A stretch of 64,000 nt of DNA, taken from Coffea arabica (lineage: Eukaryota > Streptophyta > Magnoliopsida > Gentianales > Rubiaceae). The notes under the pieces are model-generated. The model did not search any database and had not been told where the DNA came from. It saw nothing but the letters and a program-made list of their open reading frames with translations. The DNA lies in NCBI RefSeq assembly GCF_036785885.1, contig NC_092323.1, positions 2,396,501 to 2,460,500 on the forward strand, written 5' to 3'. The position numbers were made by a program, and so were the translations under genes. This document shows, piece after piece, positions 41,353 to 54,890 of this stretch. The number at the start of each line of letters is the position of its first letter. The stretch's first letter is position 1.

Positions 41353-44015
41353 TATTTCTGCCTTACTATTTTGATTGTAATTTGATGCATTATTCAAGGG
41401 AAAACAGTACAAAAGAGAGTTGTAAAGTACTGGAGAAATATGAAATGGTGCAGAGTAAAGAAGAAGAAAAGGGTCAATTAGAAAGCAGGTAAAACATTTC
41501 AAGTTATTTTTTTATCACATATATTAGATTGCTGCAGTATATATATATATATTTCAAAAACTCTAAAAGATACTAATTCAAATGGAATCTTAATTCTCCT
41601 TGATTAAGCATGAGATGGGACCCACCAAAAGACTAATAAGATCTCTAGGATTTGGACATCTGGCATCATTACAGAGAAAGGGCAAAGAAGCGCACCAGCA
41701 CCAATTGAGCGCAAGAATTGGAAGATTAATAGCGTTACGTTTTCGCATGTAACGAAAAACCCAAAAAAAAAAAGGTTAATGTACTGTGAAAAGCCTAAGA
41801 AAGAAAAATTTTAAAGAACAAAAGTTGAGGGCTGGGTTGGGAATAACAAAAGGATCTTAAAAGAAAGGTAAAAAGGAAAAAGGTCATGGGGCCAGTTGAA
41901 TACCCTTACCAAAAGCGTGTGGGCCATTTCTAGGTACCAACATCCCTAAAATAAATAAAATGGGTGTATGTGTGCAGCATGGGCCATTTTGAGAATTTTA
42001 TTTTGGCCACCACCTTGCGGTATCCGTGCTTCCGATGTGAAAACGTGGGGCGGTGGCCATGGAGCGTTTGCCACGTATAGGTGGCCCTGCCGGACCGACC
42101 CCTTGGCTCTGGAAACTGGGAGCATTCAGTGGCCACCTGGAATTGTTGGAGGACAAGTAATCAATAGCAGGAAGGAAATCCGGCCTTCTTGAGGGGGTAT
42201 ATGGCTCTCTCTCTCTCTCTCTCTAAGCAAAAGTCAGTCCAAAACGTTGACGTTGAATGTTAAGAATCCAACTGCTCATAACTGCCGAGGAAACTGTGAC
42301 CGTTAGCTACAGGTACAAAACTACCACCTGGTCGTCGTTCCTTTCTTACTCACACACGTACCAATGAGCAGCTCACACTTTATCGCTTTTTTTTTTTTTT
42401 TTGGTTTTTTTTTGGATTGGGAGTCAAATCAAAACTAGAAACCGCAGTGACTGGGATGAGTGAATAGGGGGCATAAGGTACGCGTGTAGTGATTGTTGGT
42501 GATGTGATTAGGATAAAATTAGATCGCTTTTTGGTCGGTGTCTTCCTGACCGCAATCCGCGTAATTTGGACGAATTACGCTGGGAAGTGGGGGGAGTTAA
42601 ATTAAACAGACTTTGACCTTTTTCTGGCAGTTAAAAACCTGCAGTCTCTCGGGGTTGTGGGGGCGGCGCGGATCTAGAAACTGTGGATTGAATCTCTGCA
42701 TTGACGGGGGCGAATCCTGCGGTGGTTTAAAATTAATGACGTTTGCCAGTGGTCTCCCTCTCGTCTTATCTCCACTTTTACGTGTTTCTATTTCTAATCG
42801 TTGGATGAGGATTGAAGAATTCTGGCCAATCCCACTCCACTCTGCCTATAATAATAATAATAAAACCTTCGGGATTTCACTCCAATCGCCTCCCTCAACC
42901 TGCGTTAAAATAATAACCGATCCTCAAACGGTCATGAATTTTGTCGGTGTCCGGTATCAGGGGAGCCAAGTGTCATCGACTACTGTACTGGATAAGGTCT
43001 TTTGTCGGTGACATAAATGTTGGATGTTATTGGACTTTTACTTTTTTTTCACCCTTCAAAGTTCTTTTTTTGAATTAATCTTACATACACACACTCACAG
43101 TGAATACACGATCTTTATCGGATGTATAATAATTTATTTAAATTTAAATTTAAAATTCAAATTTTACTTATATATCATGCATTCAACTATGATAGTGTAT
43201 ATAATGTCAATGTATATAAAATTTATTTATTTTTTTAAAATATAACATTGTTGAGGACCTATCTAACTTTTGGGATATGAGAGCTCAATATCATCAAACA
43301 AAAATCTGGTTATAACAATTCTACCAAACAACCATCGGATAAAATGTTTTGAGGACCTATCTATCTAACTCAGGACCAATGTGTGACGAAAAGATTGTTA
43401 CATTTATTCCACATTCGTTACAGAAAAAACACTGACCAATGTAATATAAATATGAGGAAAAACTGACAGATAGCATCGCCTGCACTCGATGTAAGCCATC
43501 AGAGCAAGTTGTATGAGAACCATACCAGGAGCCTACTGATTCAGGTTTTGTCAGGAATTTACCCATTAACTGATTGCAACAACTAACGGCGGCAATACAA
43601 GGTAACCTGATGGACTCGGCCTTAGCATGAAGAACTTTCCAACGGAATACATACAAGTACAACAACAGTTGATGTGCTCACCAGCAAGGCACACGGGGCC
43701 CATTATTTGTTCCGGTGATTTGTTCTGTATGATACATGTATGGGGCACATTTACCCTCCGTCGTCCTTCTGCATTGTTCCACCAGTAACTAACGGAGTAA
43801 CAGACCGCCGGGATGGAAATTGGAAAGGGCACGGCAACCGAAGGGCGATAAACAGATTGAATATCATTACGGAAAGCGTGGAAATTGCTGCATGGTACTA
43901 CTATACATCAGCACATTGCACATTCAACTTTTTCTACTGCCATCTCTTAATTTACAGCTCTCACAATTTTTATTTTATTCTTATCACGAGTAACAAATTA
44001 TTCATCGTTCTAAGC

Positions 44016-47000
44016 CTACTTTTTCTTCTTGGTATTGAACTCAAAACTGATCGATGATATTTTCTTCTTGGAGTTACTCGAGGCTCCACCCTGGACTCCG
44101 AGTGCAGTCTGGAGAAAAGAAAAAAGTATACCATTAAGTACTCAGATCTCCAGTGACCTACATATTCACAGCTTGAAGTTGAGAATCCAAACATTTATCC
44201 GACATCAAGATGTTGCACATTATTTTTACATTCTTCAAAAATCTATGGCTTGAAAGAAATTAAACTATATGCAGCTTACCATGTTAAGCAGCCGTAGAGC
44301 AGCAGGCCGGGTAAACTTCCTTGCAAAAAGGAAGCATGGAGCAGGTTTCCCTTTGCTAGTGCACCACTCTCTACGGTACTCCGTCTCATAATAGATATTA
44401 TCAATATCCTGCAAAAGTTGTAAGGATTTTGCTCATATGATATTGCAATATGTCTCCCTATCATTTTCCTAGTTAGCATTTTACTGTTTTTGTTCAACCT
44501 AAATATCTAACCATCAAGTTAATATCTAGACTTCCATAGCATCAGAAGACATGAACAGCTGGGGTGAAAGTATATAATGCACTCTCTTCTCCAGTTACTA
44601 TTTCCATGACAAATCACTGGAATGCCTTTCTTGACGACGAGGTATGCTTTTGATTGGGTTTGATAATCCTGTTCTTTCGGGTAAATAAACAAATTTTTAG
44701 GCACCGGACAGTGTCAGCAAGTGCTATCATGAAGTGTTGTTAAATGGGAGAACTCTACCAAATTAAGTATGCTTTACCTTAATTGATTGGATTAGCGTGG
44801 GAGTAGCATCAGCTAACTTGTAAGTCACAGGATGCCAACCTCGCCGTTCACGGTCTCTCGAAGATGAAAGATCCCATTCGGTATGAGTGACTGACCTTCT
44901 TGTAATTTCTCCTTCCAGGCCTTCTTGCTGAATTAGAGATCAAGAACTACAAAGTTACATGAGATTTAGATACTATAAACCACAAAAAGGACGTATGACC
45001 CCCGTGCATCTGACGTGATTTGGGTCAACCCAAATCTTCTGACTCAAGAGCATCTTTTAGCAAATGCAACTCCTAATGATTCTGACAAAGAATTTCTTTT
45101 ACATTTTAATTTCTTCAATCCCCTTGCCAGAGCATCAATCCAAGGCCAGAGGCCTCTGATCAGAAAGGCTGGGTTCAAAATCTGAAAACAAATTTTTTAT
45201 CTAAGGTTTAAAAACTTACACACCATTGCCGAAGAGCCCTTGGTCTATTAGTTAAGGTTGAGGCCCCATGAATTGAGGTCCTGAGTTCAAATCCCCCTAC
45301 CCCTCCCTTGCTGGAAATTTAAAAAAATAAAAAATAAAAAATTCCGCACCATTACCCCTCAATTTATCCAGAACCATTCTTTTGAGCCCTTGATATTGAA
45401 ATAATACCATAATTAAACAAACAATAAAAAAATTTCTTAAATATAAACCAATCAAGGATTGAGAGATTGAACGTCTGCATAACATGACATCAAGTATTTA
45501 AAAATTTGAATCAAATTAGTGACAGTAAACTTTAGAAAACAATTTAGTTATGCTGAACCACTTGCAGCGAATAAAATTCTATAGATTTCTTGTGTTAAGA
45601 GTACTCCTGTTACTGAAAGTGCAATCTTTTCACCTTAGGATGGATCAGGTCCTATCAAAAGGATACAATGACAAAGATTCAATTAATCTTTTATTAACTG
45701 AAAAATACACTTACAGCAAGCAAAGTCTGAACATAATGCTCATCAGGTATACAGTTATGCTCCTTCCATCCTTCTGCAGGCTGCAGATGATAACAGTACT
45801 TAGAAAGGGAGTGAATGACCATTTAAAAATGATATACAAGTAATTGCTTTTCTTTTCTCCAACAAAGGCAAGCGGACAAGTACTTGTTTATATTTCCAAT
45901 TCATTTCATATACTCCAAAAGTACAAGAAAATATCCCTCCATTTTAACATGGATGCCTTAGTTATATTGTAGAAGACTAGTAAGGAAGATACATAGTTAG
46001 GGAAGGTACAAAAAATGTTGAGCAACTATCTACGTTTATTGATATCTGTAGAAAGAGCAGGGGAATATTTCCTTTGTCATCTGAAGTTAGTAAAAAGAAG
46101 TAATATTTTATAATATGAACTTTCCAATTTAACGAAAGTGGACATACTATAGATGCAACCCAAATAGAATGGTAGTGTTTCCATTTTGAAAGGGAGGAAG
46201 CACAATATAGCATGTCAGTTAACCATGAAAATAAAATGTGCACATATTCATGAGAAAGAGACCGATAAGAACTGACAGAAAAGATGGAGCACTCACAAGG
46301 GGATGATCTCGCCAAAACTCGGGCAATGACTTCCTCTGCATAATTGTAAAAGACAATTTACATAAGTGACAGGAAATTCTTGCTACTGGTTTTTGATTGT
46401 GTATGAATTTCACTGAGTTCCATAAGAAAGGATTTGAGCACGCATAAAACCACATGATAATGGGCAAGAAGCTGTGGAGTTAGGATCATGAACATAATCA
46501 CTAGTTCTTTGTAACAACAAATCCTTATTCTTCAAATGCTGACTCTTTCAACAATCAGTTGCCATAAGTGTTTTAATTAAAAATTTAAAACTGAAAACTT
46601 GAGGCAAACTTCTATATGCATGATGTGGACCAACCACAAGAACAGTTTCAAAAGGCACCATTTTGGGCCAGCTACAAGTCATTCAGAATAACTGAAGTCC
46701 TGAAAACCATTTTAACTGATAACCCAACAGACACAAGACCTAATGGAGCTTTTCTATAACATTCTTATCTACAACCAGTTAAAATGTGTCTCACAGCACA
46801 ATTAAGTATTGTATGGCTCAACATGGAATATACTCTTTCCTGATAGCAAAATAATCGCACAAAAGACAAGTGGAAAGACTTACCTTGCAATGCCACTGGA
46901 ACACAGGGAAAACAACGTCATCTTTCACGACGACTTCTGCATGCCTTCTTGTCAGAACAACCCACTGCAAGGAGATAATAGAAAGAGCAAAGCTGAAAGT

Positions 47001-49644
47001 CTGGTTTAAGTAGAGCAATGTTTCATAGAATAGTTTCTTTTTGCTTTCTTTTTCTGTCCTTCCCCTTTTTAGTCATTTACATTTTCCTCAATGGATCTTC
47101 TCTCAAATTCAAAGAAACAATACTAGTGATTTGAATTGTTACCTGAGATCCTTTTCTCCAGTTTTCAACAGGAATTACAGGATGCATTTTAGGATTGTAC
47201 CGCCCCTCTTTTGTATCAGCAAAACTGCTCCCAACAATCATTGGAAGAGCGCTATCAATTCATCCTAAACTTAACTATAACAATTGACTAACAAGGAAAT
47301 TAAGAATTACAAATATAAAAGCACAGATGGCACCAGTCCCTCACCTATCCACAAAGCTAGTAGAGGTAGACATTATGTAATCATATGTGTAGCTGAAGTT
47401 GTATAAAGGAATGCAACTGGAATAAAGATCAAGTGTCAATACTTTGAGAAGATCCAAGAAATTCTTAGTTGAAACCATCAAGTAGTACCAATATCTAAAG
47501 AATTAATTGAAACCATGACAAGGGAAAAGCAGCACTAATATGACAAATCATAACCTGTCTGAGAGAAAAACAAAGCGCTCATTATGTAGGTCCTCTAATG
47601 CATTCTGAAGCAAAACACGTTCTGCATGAATCATACTTGCCTCTCCCCATTCCACCTGGCAAGCAAAAGGATGCTCATTCTGTATCATTTGGCACTTACA
47701 GTAAGTGAAAGCACAAAATTGTGTCCAAATTCCTGATTCTGAATTTCAGGCACATATATCCCTGGATTATACTGTCATTTCTAGCAGGACCACAAAGGTA
47801 AACAAGAACTATGTAATCAAGTAATGGAAAAGCTGACTAAAATCCTACTGGGATGATCTCTAGGCTCTAAAACAAGAACTAACAAACTAAAATTTAGTCA
47901 AACCTTTGTTAACAATTGCAAGAATATGATCTCAGACAACCAGAAACTGAACTTTCTTAAGCAGAATAAGGTATAGCATGGCTACAGAGGCCAAAACTAT
48001 TAGCCAATGCAGACACAAGATGGACAAGTTGATTCCAAGTCTTAAATTGGGAAGAGATGAGTGGGAAACAAGGAGAGAGAGAAATAATTTTCTAGCTTTT
48101 TAAATAAAAGGCACAATATCAAAATTAAACCAGAAAAAGAACTCTGGATGTGTTATTACCAAAGCTGGTGCCAATGAGGTAAGACTAGCCATTTATATGA
48201 TTGAGTTTTTAAGTTGATTGAGCCATTACATAAAATGGCAGTCCATCAGTTTAGTTCCTGCAAGCTTTTATTCCTTGAATCACAAGAGTTTCCAAGAAAG
48301 AAACAGCCGAATGTTTTAAGCGATAGCAGTGCAGTTTTAAAGACTTCATGTTTACAGGGCACAAAACCTGTATGCTATTGTTCACTTGGCGACCCAAGAA
48401 GTATGCTGATCTTGTTGTTGCCTTGTTCAACAGGAAACCAGGCCTTGAGTGCACATAGATTGAAAATTTATTCTCCTTATCACCCTGAAAGCCAACATAA
48501 CAACTTACAATATGCAAATAAAGGTTTAAAAGAAACCATTCATGGATAGATTTCACATTGTAACACTTGACTGGAAGAAGTAGCTATTCTCACCATATTC
48601 AATACAACAAGACATTTGTAAGCTGCCAAAGGTTATAAAAGATGGTCACTTTAATTTATCAATCTCATGTCTTATCCATATGACATTGGACACGTATGCT
48701 CACAATTCACCTTCTCCAGTCAATGGTTTTACGAATAGCTTGAATGTACTTAAAGTTAACAGTTGTAATGATAACATCCAGAGTAATTTGAATTATGGCT
48801 AACTTCCTTTTGAGATTATTTCCTATGATGCCAAAACCACAAGGCTTGATGGTAAATCATTCATATACGGCGTCATACAATTTAAGCTTATCCACAAGTG
48901 TTTCTATATTTTTGAGGAAAGCTTAGCTTAAATTGGATGGAAGAAAAAAGATTAGTCTTAAAGGACTTTTGGTTTACAACTGGAGCCATACTATTGGACC
49001 ACCTCTAGAAACTGGAATTCTGGTATTTGTTAATAACATGGTGAATTTTCAGTCCAAATCATATGCTGTATACAGTTTATACCAACAACTTAGAATGACT
49101 TTGCCAGATTGCAAATTATGTAGAGGATAGCACAATTTCCTAAAAGACATTTCTATACAAACCCCTAACTGTCCCCCAGTCAACAAATACAGCAACCAAG
49201 AATTTAATAGTGTATTTATTCAAAAAAGGAAAACATAGTGCAACCAGTCCAATGTGTTATGCAGCCACTAAAATCAAATGTGTTCGAAAATATAAATTTT
49301 TTATGAAGACAAATCAAGGAAAAACAATCCCCAAACCCCCCTCCCAAAAAAAAAAAGAGCTCTACGAGAGAGAGAGAGAATTCTAAAGATTGGGAGATTA
49401 GTACCTGAAAGAAGGCATCCCACACAATGTCCAAAGGAAGGCGATTTCTTGCTATAAATAGAAACGCAATTTTGGGCTTTTGTACAAAAGGCGGTGACGA
49501 TATAGCCAGCTTCTTGATTCGAGAATACTGAGTCTCCATTAATGCCACAGTCCCCAAACACAATCCAACCAGAAGCAAAATAATTAACTTTCTCTTCCAT
49601 CTATGATGCAACGGAAATTTCTGGGAGTTAGACCTTCGCTTCAT
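44016..49644 (-). CDS. Core-2/I-branching-like glycosyltransferase, GT14 family
   Basis: Eleven minus-strand exons join in frame to 389 aa: 49644-49405, 48484-48368, 47655-47555, 47416-47345, 47224-47143, 46964-46884, 46335-46297, 45780-45715, 44927-44778, 44408-44280, 44108-44016. The N terminus is short and basic, followed by one hydrophobic segment (about residues 18-36), as in a type II Golgi membrane enzyme. The plant DUF266/GT14 pattern is clear: KPKIAFLFIARNRLP, VEWGEASMIHAERVLLQNAL, FVFLSDSCIPLYNF, SQWVVLTRRHAEVV, IPDEHYVQTLL and WHPVTYKLADATP. The fold is that of beta-1,6-N-acetylglucosaminyltransferases. Known plant members include rice BC10, which affects cell walls; the true substrate is unknown. 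It ends in a Lys-rich tail (NTKKKK). The gene looks intact. Confidence 0.93.
45231..45346 (+). mobile_element. SINE in an intron of the glycosyltransferase gene
   Basis: The element lies in the intron between the exons at 45780-45715 and 44927-44778, opposite to the gene. It has an A-box-like GGTCTATTAGTTAAGG, a B-box-like GAGTTCAAATCC and an A-rich tail (45320-45340). Flanks CACCATTGCC (45221-45230) and CACCATTACC (45347-45356) look like a target-site duplication with one mismatch. It is a compact tRNA-derived SINE. Confidence 0.7.
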
Positions 49645-52438
49645 CTAATTCACCTTGAGTCAAACCTCCTTCAAATCATTCAAAACCTGAGACAGCTGGG
49701 CAGATTCTCGCGTTTCCTTCAGAAATCCCAGAAGAGAGAGATGATTTGAAATAAATCTTGCGCACAGAAATAATCCTTACTTTCAAATATCTCGGCAGTT
49801 ACTCCCATCTGCTTTAAAAGTCTTCCGCTTTAGCTTCAAGGCGATTCAGTTCACAAAACTAAATATCAGAATCTGCTCATCAGCAACATAAACATAGATC
49901 CGCATATAGTAAAAATAGGCAAATCTGATGCCTGAAACACCTCACGGACTCTTGCAGAATTTCAAGGAGATCAACGAAGGACAAGCAAGAAGCTCGTGAG
50001 AGTGAGACTGGTAGCGGAAACGGCAGTTAAGAGGAGTAACAATCGCTTTCGAAAGAAATGAAACAGCGAGAGAGAAGAGATGGATAGTTTTCCCTGGAAG
50101 TGAGAGTGGAGTAGTGGGCTGAGGATTGAGGACGACTTTTCCTCGCGCCGATTAGTTTCTAGCACTTGAGTGCTAGTGGTAGCGGAAAGCTAAGCAGCAC
50201 TTGTTCGTTGCTTGAGTTGCCGGGGACCAGAGCCAGAGGAAGACCCCGCCTTTTTGTCGCCGGGGGCCCGGGATTTGGGGCAGGGGCAGTTGGTGTGGTG
50301 ACGTCGATTTCGGGTAAGGTATGTAGGAACTTGCTCTGTTTCGTTGTACTCTCATTCAATTCCTAATTAGTTATTAGTCCTGGGCCCCTTTGTCAGTTAG
50401 TACTAACTTACTGCTGGTACTTTGTGTTACTAATTCCTTCATTAGGGCGGCGGCCCGGTTTTTCACTAAAAGTCGAGTGCAACGGCACGTAAAACCTATG
50501 AACATCCGTAATTGTTGATACCTTACTTTACTAGTTTAATGATCATTTTGCCATCTCTGGAAATGACCAAAATGAAATGCTCCACTTTCCAACGAGGCAC
50601 ATTGAAATTTCACTCACTCATCTCTCCAATATTTTTGTAACCAAACATAAAAAATTGAATGAATAACCATCATAGTGACTGGGTAACAATTTAATAAATG
50701 TGAACCAATCAGAGATGTATCACTGATCATGATTTAAAGTTGCTCAAATATAATTGGGAGGTCACGGGGACCAGATGAATAAACATTTTCCAAAAAGAGA
50801 AATATATGAAGGCATAAACCAAACTAGGCCTACATCTTCTTGGAAGTTTCTATCACTTCTGCATTTATTCATAAAGGAAAAAGGATATTAAAAAGAAGAG
50901 GAAGAAGAGAAACTTCCGAGATGGGATTTATTGAGCGCAAACTCTCGATTGATTGTTGCGGGTTTTCTTGTCAATCTAGAAAAAAAAAAAGAAAGAAAAA
51001 CTCTAGCAAAAGTTTTTATTTTAAGATTTGGTTGGACCAAGATGCTTCCATAAGAAGTCGAAACAGGTAATCAATAGCAAAAAAAGAAAAAGAACACACA
51101 CACACACACACTTGCTACGTGTTTGTTCCTGTTGCTTAAGGTTATCAGTGGCGTGTTGTCAAATGAAGGCATCAATTGCAAAGTCGACAAGAAGGGATCT
51201 AAAGTGTGTGTGGTATGGACGTTTGAGAGTTACAGTAAATTAAACGACAGGACAGCATCATTATGTTCGATACTACACATCCATCCACTGCATTTTCAGA
51301 TGCGCCTCCCTCCAATAACTAATAACCATCAATGCACCCTAACAAGAACACAGTGCAAATTTGAGCCCTCTAGAAGAACGAGCGCTAATAGTAGATGCCG
51401 ATGGTACAATTATTCAAAGGCCCACCATGTAAGCTTTTATGGATTAGTTGAATAGAGTTGGCATTATTGATTGATGATCATGGGTGGATTGCAAGTGAAC
51501 TGGTGAAGAGTTGCATCAACAAATGTGATTTGGTAGGCTAGCTTTCAAAGTTTGCAACTCCTCTTTTATGTAACTTTTTTAAACGTCCACCACGACTCCA
51601 CCCGAACTCATTTACTCAATTGCATTGCACTGGGATATACTAAAAAAAACATCAGCGCATGTGTGTTTCTTGTAGAATTTAATTTTTCATGTACTGACAG
51701 TGTATACACCATTAACGTCTCATATAAAATTTGAATTTAAAATTTAATTTTTATATATATATTATAAATTAAACGGTGATAGTATATACATTGTCTTTTA
51801 TTATTTTGATAGGAATAAGAAAAGATTTGGTCTTCATTCTTAATTATTATATATACGTAACTGAGCGACACCAGCTCATTCATGAATTTATTTATATACG
51901 TGCCCCTAATAGTTATTCATCATCATCCAATAATGGATTCAGCAAGGTGCACCCTGCAAACAGGTCTGATCTTTTTTCTTCGTGATGTTATTAATTGTTG
52001 CTACCAGCTGGGTCCTTCCAGTGCCGTCTTTGTTGACTTTTTTAAAGTTAATCACGCGCTACGCCAACCGTAAAAATGAGAAGGATGGTCCACTCAGGTC
52101 CCGGGTTTGAGATGTCATAACCCAAAAGCCCAAATGATAGTTCTCTTCTGCGGCCAGGGAGTCAGATACCGGTTTGAGATGTCATAACCCAAAAGCCCAA
52201 ATCATAGTTCGCCTCTGCGGCCAGGGAGTCAGATGTCTAGTTGTCTGTTAAACTTTTGGGCCACAAGAGCTGTGAGAGGTGTCCAAAAGACAGGATTTCA
52301 TAAACGGCGGAGCTGTCCAGGATCAACCGGCTAGGCCCAATGCCCAATGCGCCACATTTGACAAGAGTGACGGGGTTTAGTAAAATGACGCTGTGGAGTG
52401 TGGAGGAGCGAGGAGCTCAGAACTCTCTCTCTCTATCT
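49645..52438. other. Divergent intergenic region, glycosyltransferase / SirB
   Basis: The two genes point away from each other, so this contains both promoters and leaders. Region 49650-50110 is probably the glycosyltransferase 5' UTR and promoter. A GC-rich patch at 50160-50330 stands out from its AT-rich surroundings and is unexplained. A CA repeat lies at about 51095-51112 and a 67-bp tandem duplication at 52104-52237. No further gene is recognised. Confidence 0.5.
52104..52237. repeat. 67-bp tandem duplication upstream of SirB
   Basis: Two copies, 52104-52170 and 52171-52237, share GGTTTGAGATGTCATAACCC, then AAAAGCCCAAAT and TGCGGCCAGGGAGTCAGAT. They differ at only a few bases (GATAGTTCTCTT versus CATAGTTCGCCT). 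The duplication lies 200-335 bp upstream of the SirB ATG. Confidence 0.88.
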
Positions 52439-54155
52439 ATGGAGTCTTCCTCTTTACTCAGTCAGTTCAGTTTCAGGAGAAGGTATCCTCTCTAACCGGT
52501 AATACTATACAAATGATATGTTGTTTCATTTCATTTATTGTTTTTTAATACCGAAATTGTTCTGTTAATGATTCGAGTGCATAAGCCAGTAACCGGGGTT
52601 CGTTTTTGTCTTGATACAATAAAATTATAGCCCTGAAATAAGATTAAATGGAAGAAACCACGGACGGGCGGCCTCTGGATTTGTAAAAGTACCTCAAAAA
52701 CCATGGCAAAGAAGATACGTTGGAACACAACCGTGTTTGGCCACTGCCCGTGGTGGCTTCAGCCAGGGGTTGCCCGGAGTAGGTGATGGCGATGGTGTGA
52801 TCATTGTGGACCATGGTTCGCGTCGGAAGGAGTCAAATCTTATGCTAAGTAAGCAAGCCAAAATTTTTTTTTTAGGGGTAGTATTCATTTTTGTTTATAA
52901 GATGTTAATTTAGATCATGAGCTGGCTGATGGCGGTATGCTATGGTAACTATTTCGGTGGATTTTGTGCGGTTACACTGGCTAAGGTTCTCTTTTTTCAA
53001 CCCTTATCAGTTTTCTATTTTTTTTTTGTTTACAATTGTTTTGAACTGACCCCTTCTCAGGTGAGTTTGTTACAATGTTCAAAGAGAAAACCAAGTACCC
53101 CATTGTGGAGCCTGCCCACATGGTATTATTCCTTGTTCTCTTTCTGTACCTTCGAATTTGCATCTGTACTCAAGCATAGACAAACACAAGCACACACACA
53201 CACACACTGGTGCTGCATGTAATAAGCTCATATAAACTAACTTCACCAATAGAATGGATATACCTTCCATAGAAGAGTAAAAAGTTAATATTGGTGAGTA
53301 TAAAGTAACTTGGTATTATTTGTGTGATCTCCTTCATGCAATTTCATGCTTCTGAGATTGATTTCCACTTGGTGATTGGCCTTCGTTATGCTTTCTGCAA
53401 GCAATTTCTTATCCTGCAAATTGCGTTGGCTTCTAGTAGGAATTGGCAGAACCATCCATCAAGAATGCATTTAGTTCGTGTGTTCAGAAAGGAGCACGCC
53501 GAATTGTTGTGAGCCCATTTTTCCTTTTCCCTGGACGACACTGGAACCAGGTAAATCGGTTTGTCATCTCAGCATCCTTCTGATAGGTTGACAGGTTTGG
53601 ATACAATCTTGATCTCAATCAACAGCTGGTCGGTCATCTGTAAAACATGTTGGAGGTCTGGCGAAATGGATTTTGAGTGAGTCTTCCATTTTTTTCAGGA
53701 TATCCCTTCTTTAACTGCTGAAGCTGCGAAGGAACATCTGGGGGTATCATATGTTGTTACAGCACCTCTAGGCCTGCATGAACTACTCGTGGTACGGAAA
53801 TTGTCCTTTTTGCTTTTGTGCTTACTACAATGCGAATCTCTGTCAAATAAAACATCTTGTTTTGCTTTTTGTTTTTCCGTCTTTTGGCATCTTAAAGTCA
53901 TTTAAGTTTTGGCACACTCAAGCTTGGGACGGGCGGTAAAAATCACTTCAAATAGTAGCTAGGGAACAGAAATATAACGAAGATTTACTTTTCAATTTTG
54001 AGCAAAAGGCTGGCAGGACTACACGCTAATAAGAAGAGATGGTATTGCAGGATATTTTAAATGACAGAATCAAATATTGCTTAAGCCATGTTGCTGGATA
54101 TGCTGATGAGTGCTCGGTTTGCGCCGGAACAGGAAAATGCCATCTCTACGAATGA
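52439..54155 (+). CDS. SIRB: Sirohydrochlorin ferrochelatase, plastid
   Basis: Six exons, 52439-52482, 52631-52848, 53061-53122, 53440-53550, 53699-53791 and 54051-54155, join in frame to 210 aa. SirB inserts iron into sirohydrochlorin to make siroheme, the cofactor of plastid nitrite and sulfite reductases. The N terminus is rich in Ser and Arg and low in acid, as in a plastid transit peptide. The core matches plant SirB: VIIVDHGSRRKESNLML with the metal-binding His, YPIVEPAHM, PFFLFPGRHW and DIPSLTAEAAKEHLG. The C terminus carries CSVCAGTGKC, the Cys motif that binds an iron-sulfur cluster in plant SirB. The ATG at 52439 follows a CT tract and no earlier in-frame start is evident. The gene is intact and converges on the J/ferredoxin gene. 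Confidence 0.94.
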
Positions 54156-54890
54156 TGTAAGTGGATATTGGATTCTGCGTTTTGGCTAATAGATTTTATC
54201 TCAAATATTTATGATAGAGTATTGGGTAAGGAGCATCTACCAAAAGGGGAGGACACGAATCAAAGAATTGGTTCTGAGGATGACTCATATAGAGACTATC
54301 AGTTGAACTTGGAACCAAAGCTATAGCTCCTGGCCTTGAAAAGTTGCAATTTTGAGCTATGCTGTAGAGAAGAGTTGAAGATGGTTTTGCCTCTTCTTTG
54401 ACCTTTTGTAGCTTGTATGTTAGTATTATTTTCTGCTTAACTTGTTAGATCATTTCTTTTACACATTCTGAAGATTTTTGGGTATAAATCTTATCCTGCA
54501 ATTAGCAGAGCAAAGTAGAAAAATTGTATTTGTTGGATTATTTTTCTGTACAACATTGTGCAAGTCTATCTTATCAAGTGATAAAAGTACCTCAACTTTC
54601 ATCTGAACTAGTGAATTTTGTCTTGTACTTGTAAGTGTAGCTACGTCATAATTGTTCAATTCCTCGATAGCATTGATACCTGTGAAATGCTGGGTCTTCT
54701 GCTTTACTAACTAATAGGAGTATTACTTTTTGCCCAGGTCCTAATTCTTAATAAATTTTGGGTCTTTATCATTAAGCTGGTCGATCAGCTTACCTGGCAA
54801 GCTTTTGGAATAGCAGAAATTCTAGTTAGTGTGAAGAACTTAGAGCACCTTTACATATGAACTAGGTTAATGAATAAGGGCAACATCACC
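54156..54890. other. Convergent intergenic region, SirB / J-ferredoxin gene
   Basis: This AT-rich stretch of 735 bp holds the two 3' UTRs. Nothing else was recognised. Confidence 0.6.

Larger units (their letters stand above)
37600..43355. other. Large gene-free interval rich in repeats
   Basis: Almost 6 kb separates the raffinose synthase promoter from the glycosyltransferase 3' end. It contains two SINEs (39073-39286 and 41166-41352), a possible DNA-transposon remnant (38257-39000), several AT and CT tracts (38784-38818, 42203-42224), and an AT-rich stretch at 40690-41110 with repeated TTCGAATC-like words that looks like old transposon sequence. Segment 42250-43010 is less AT-rich and holds a 132-codon frame without recognisable similarity. 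No gene can be supported. Confidence 0.5.

Noticed and set aside
42613-43011. A 132-codon open frame in the large intergenic interval
   Set aside because: Low-complexity and mixed composition with no family resemblance and no splice partners. Not supported as a gene.
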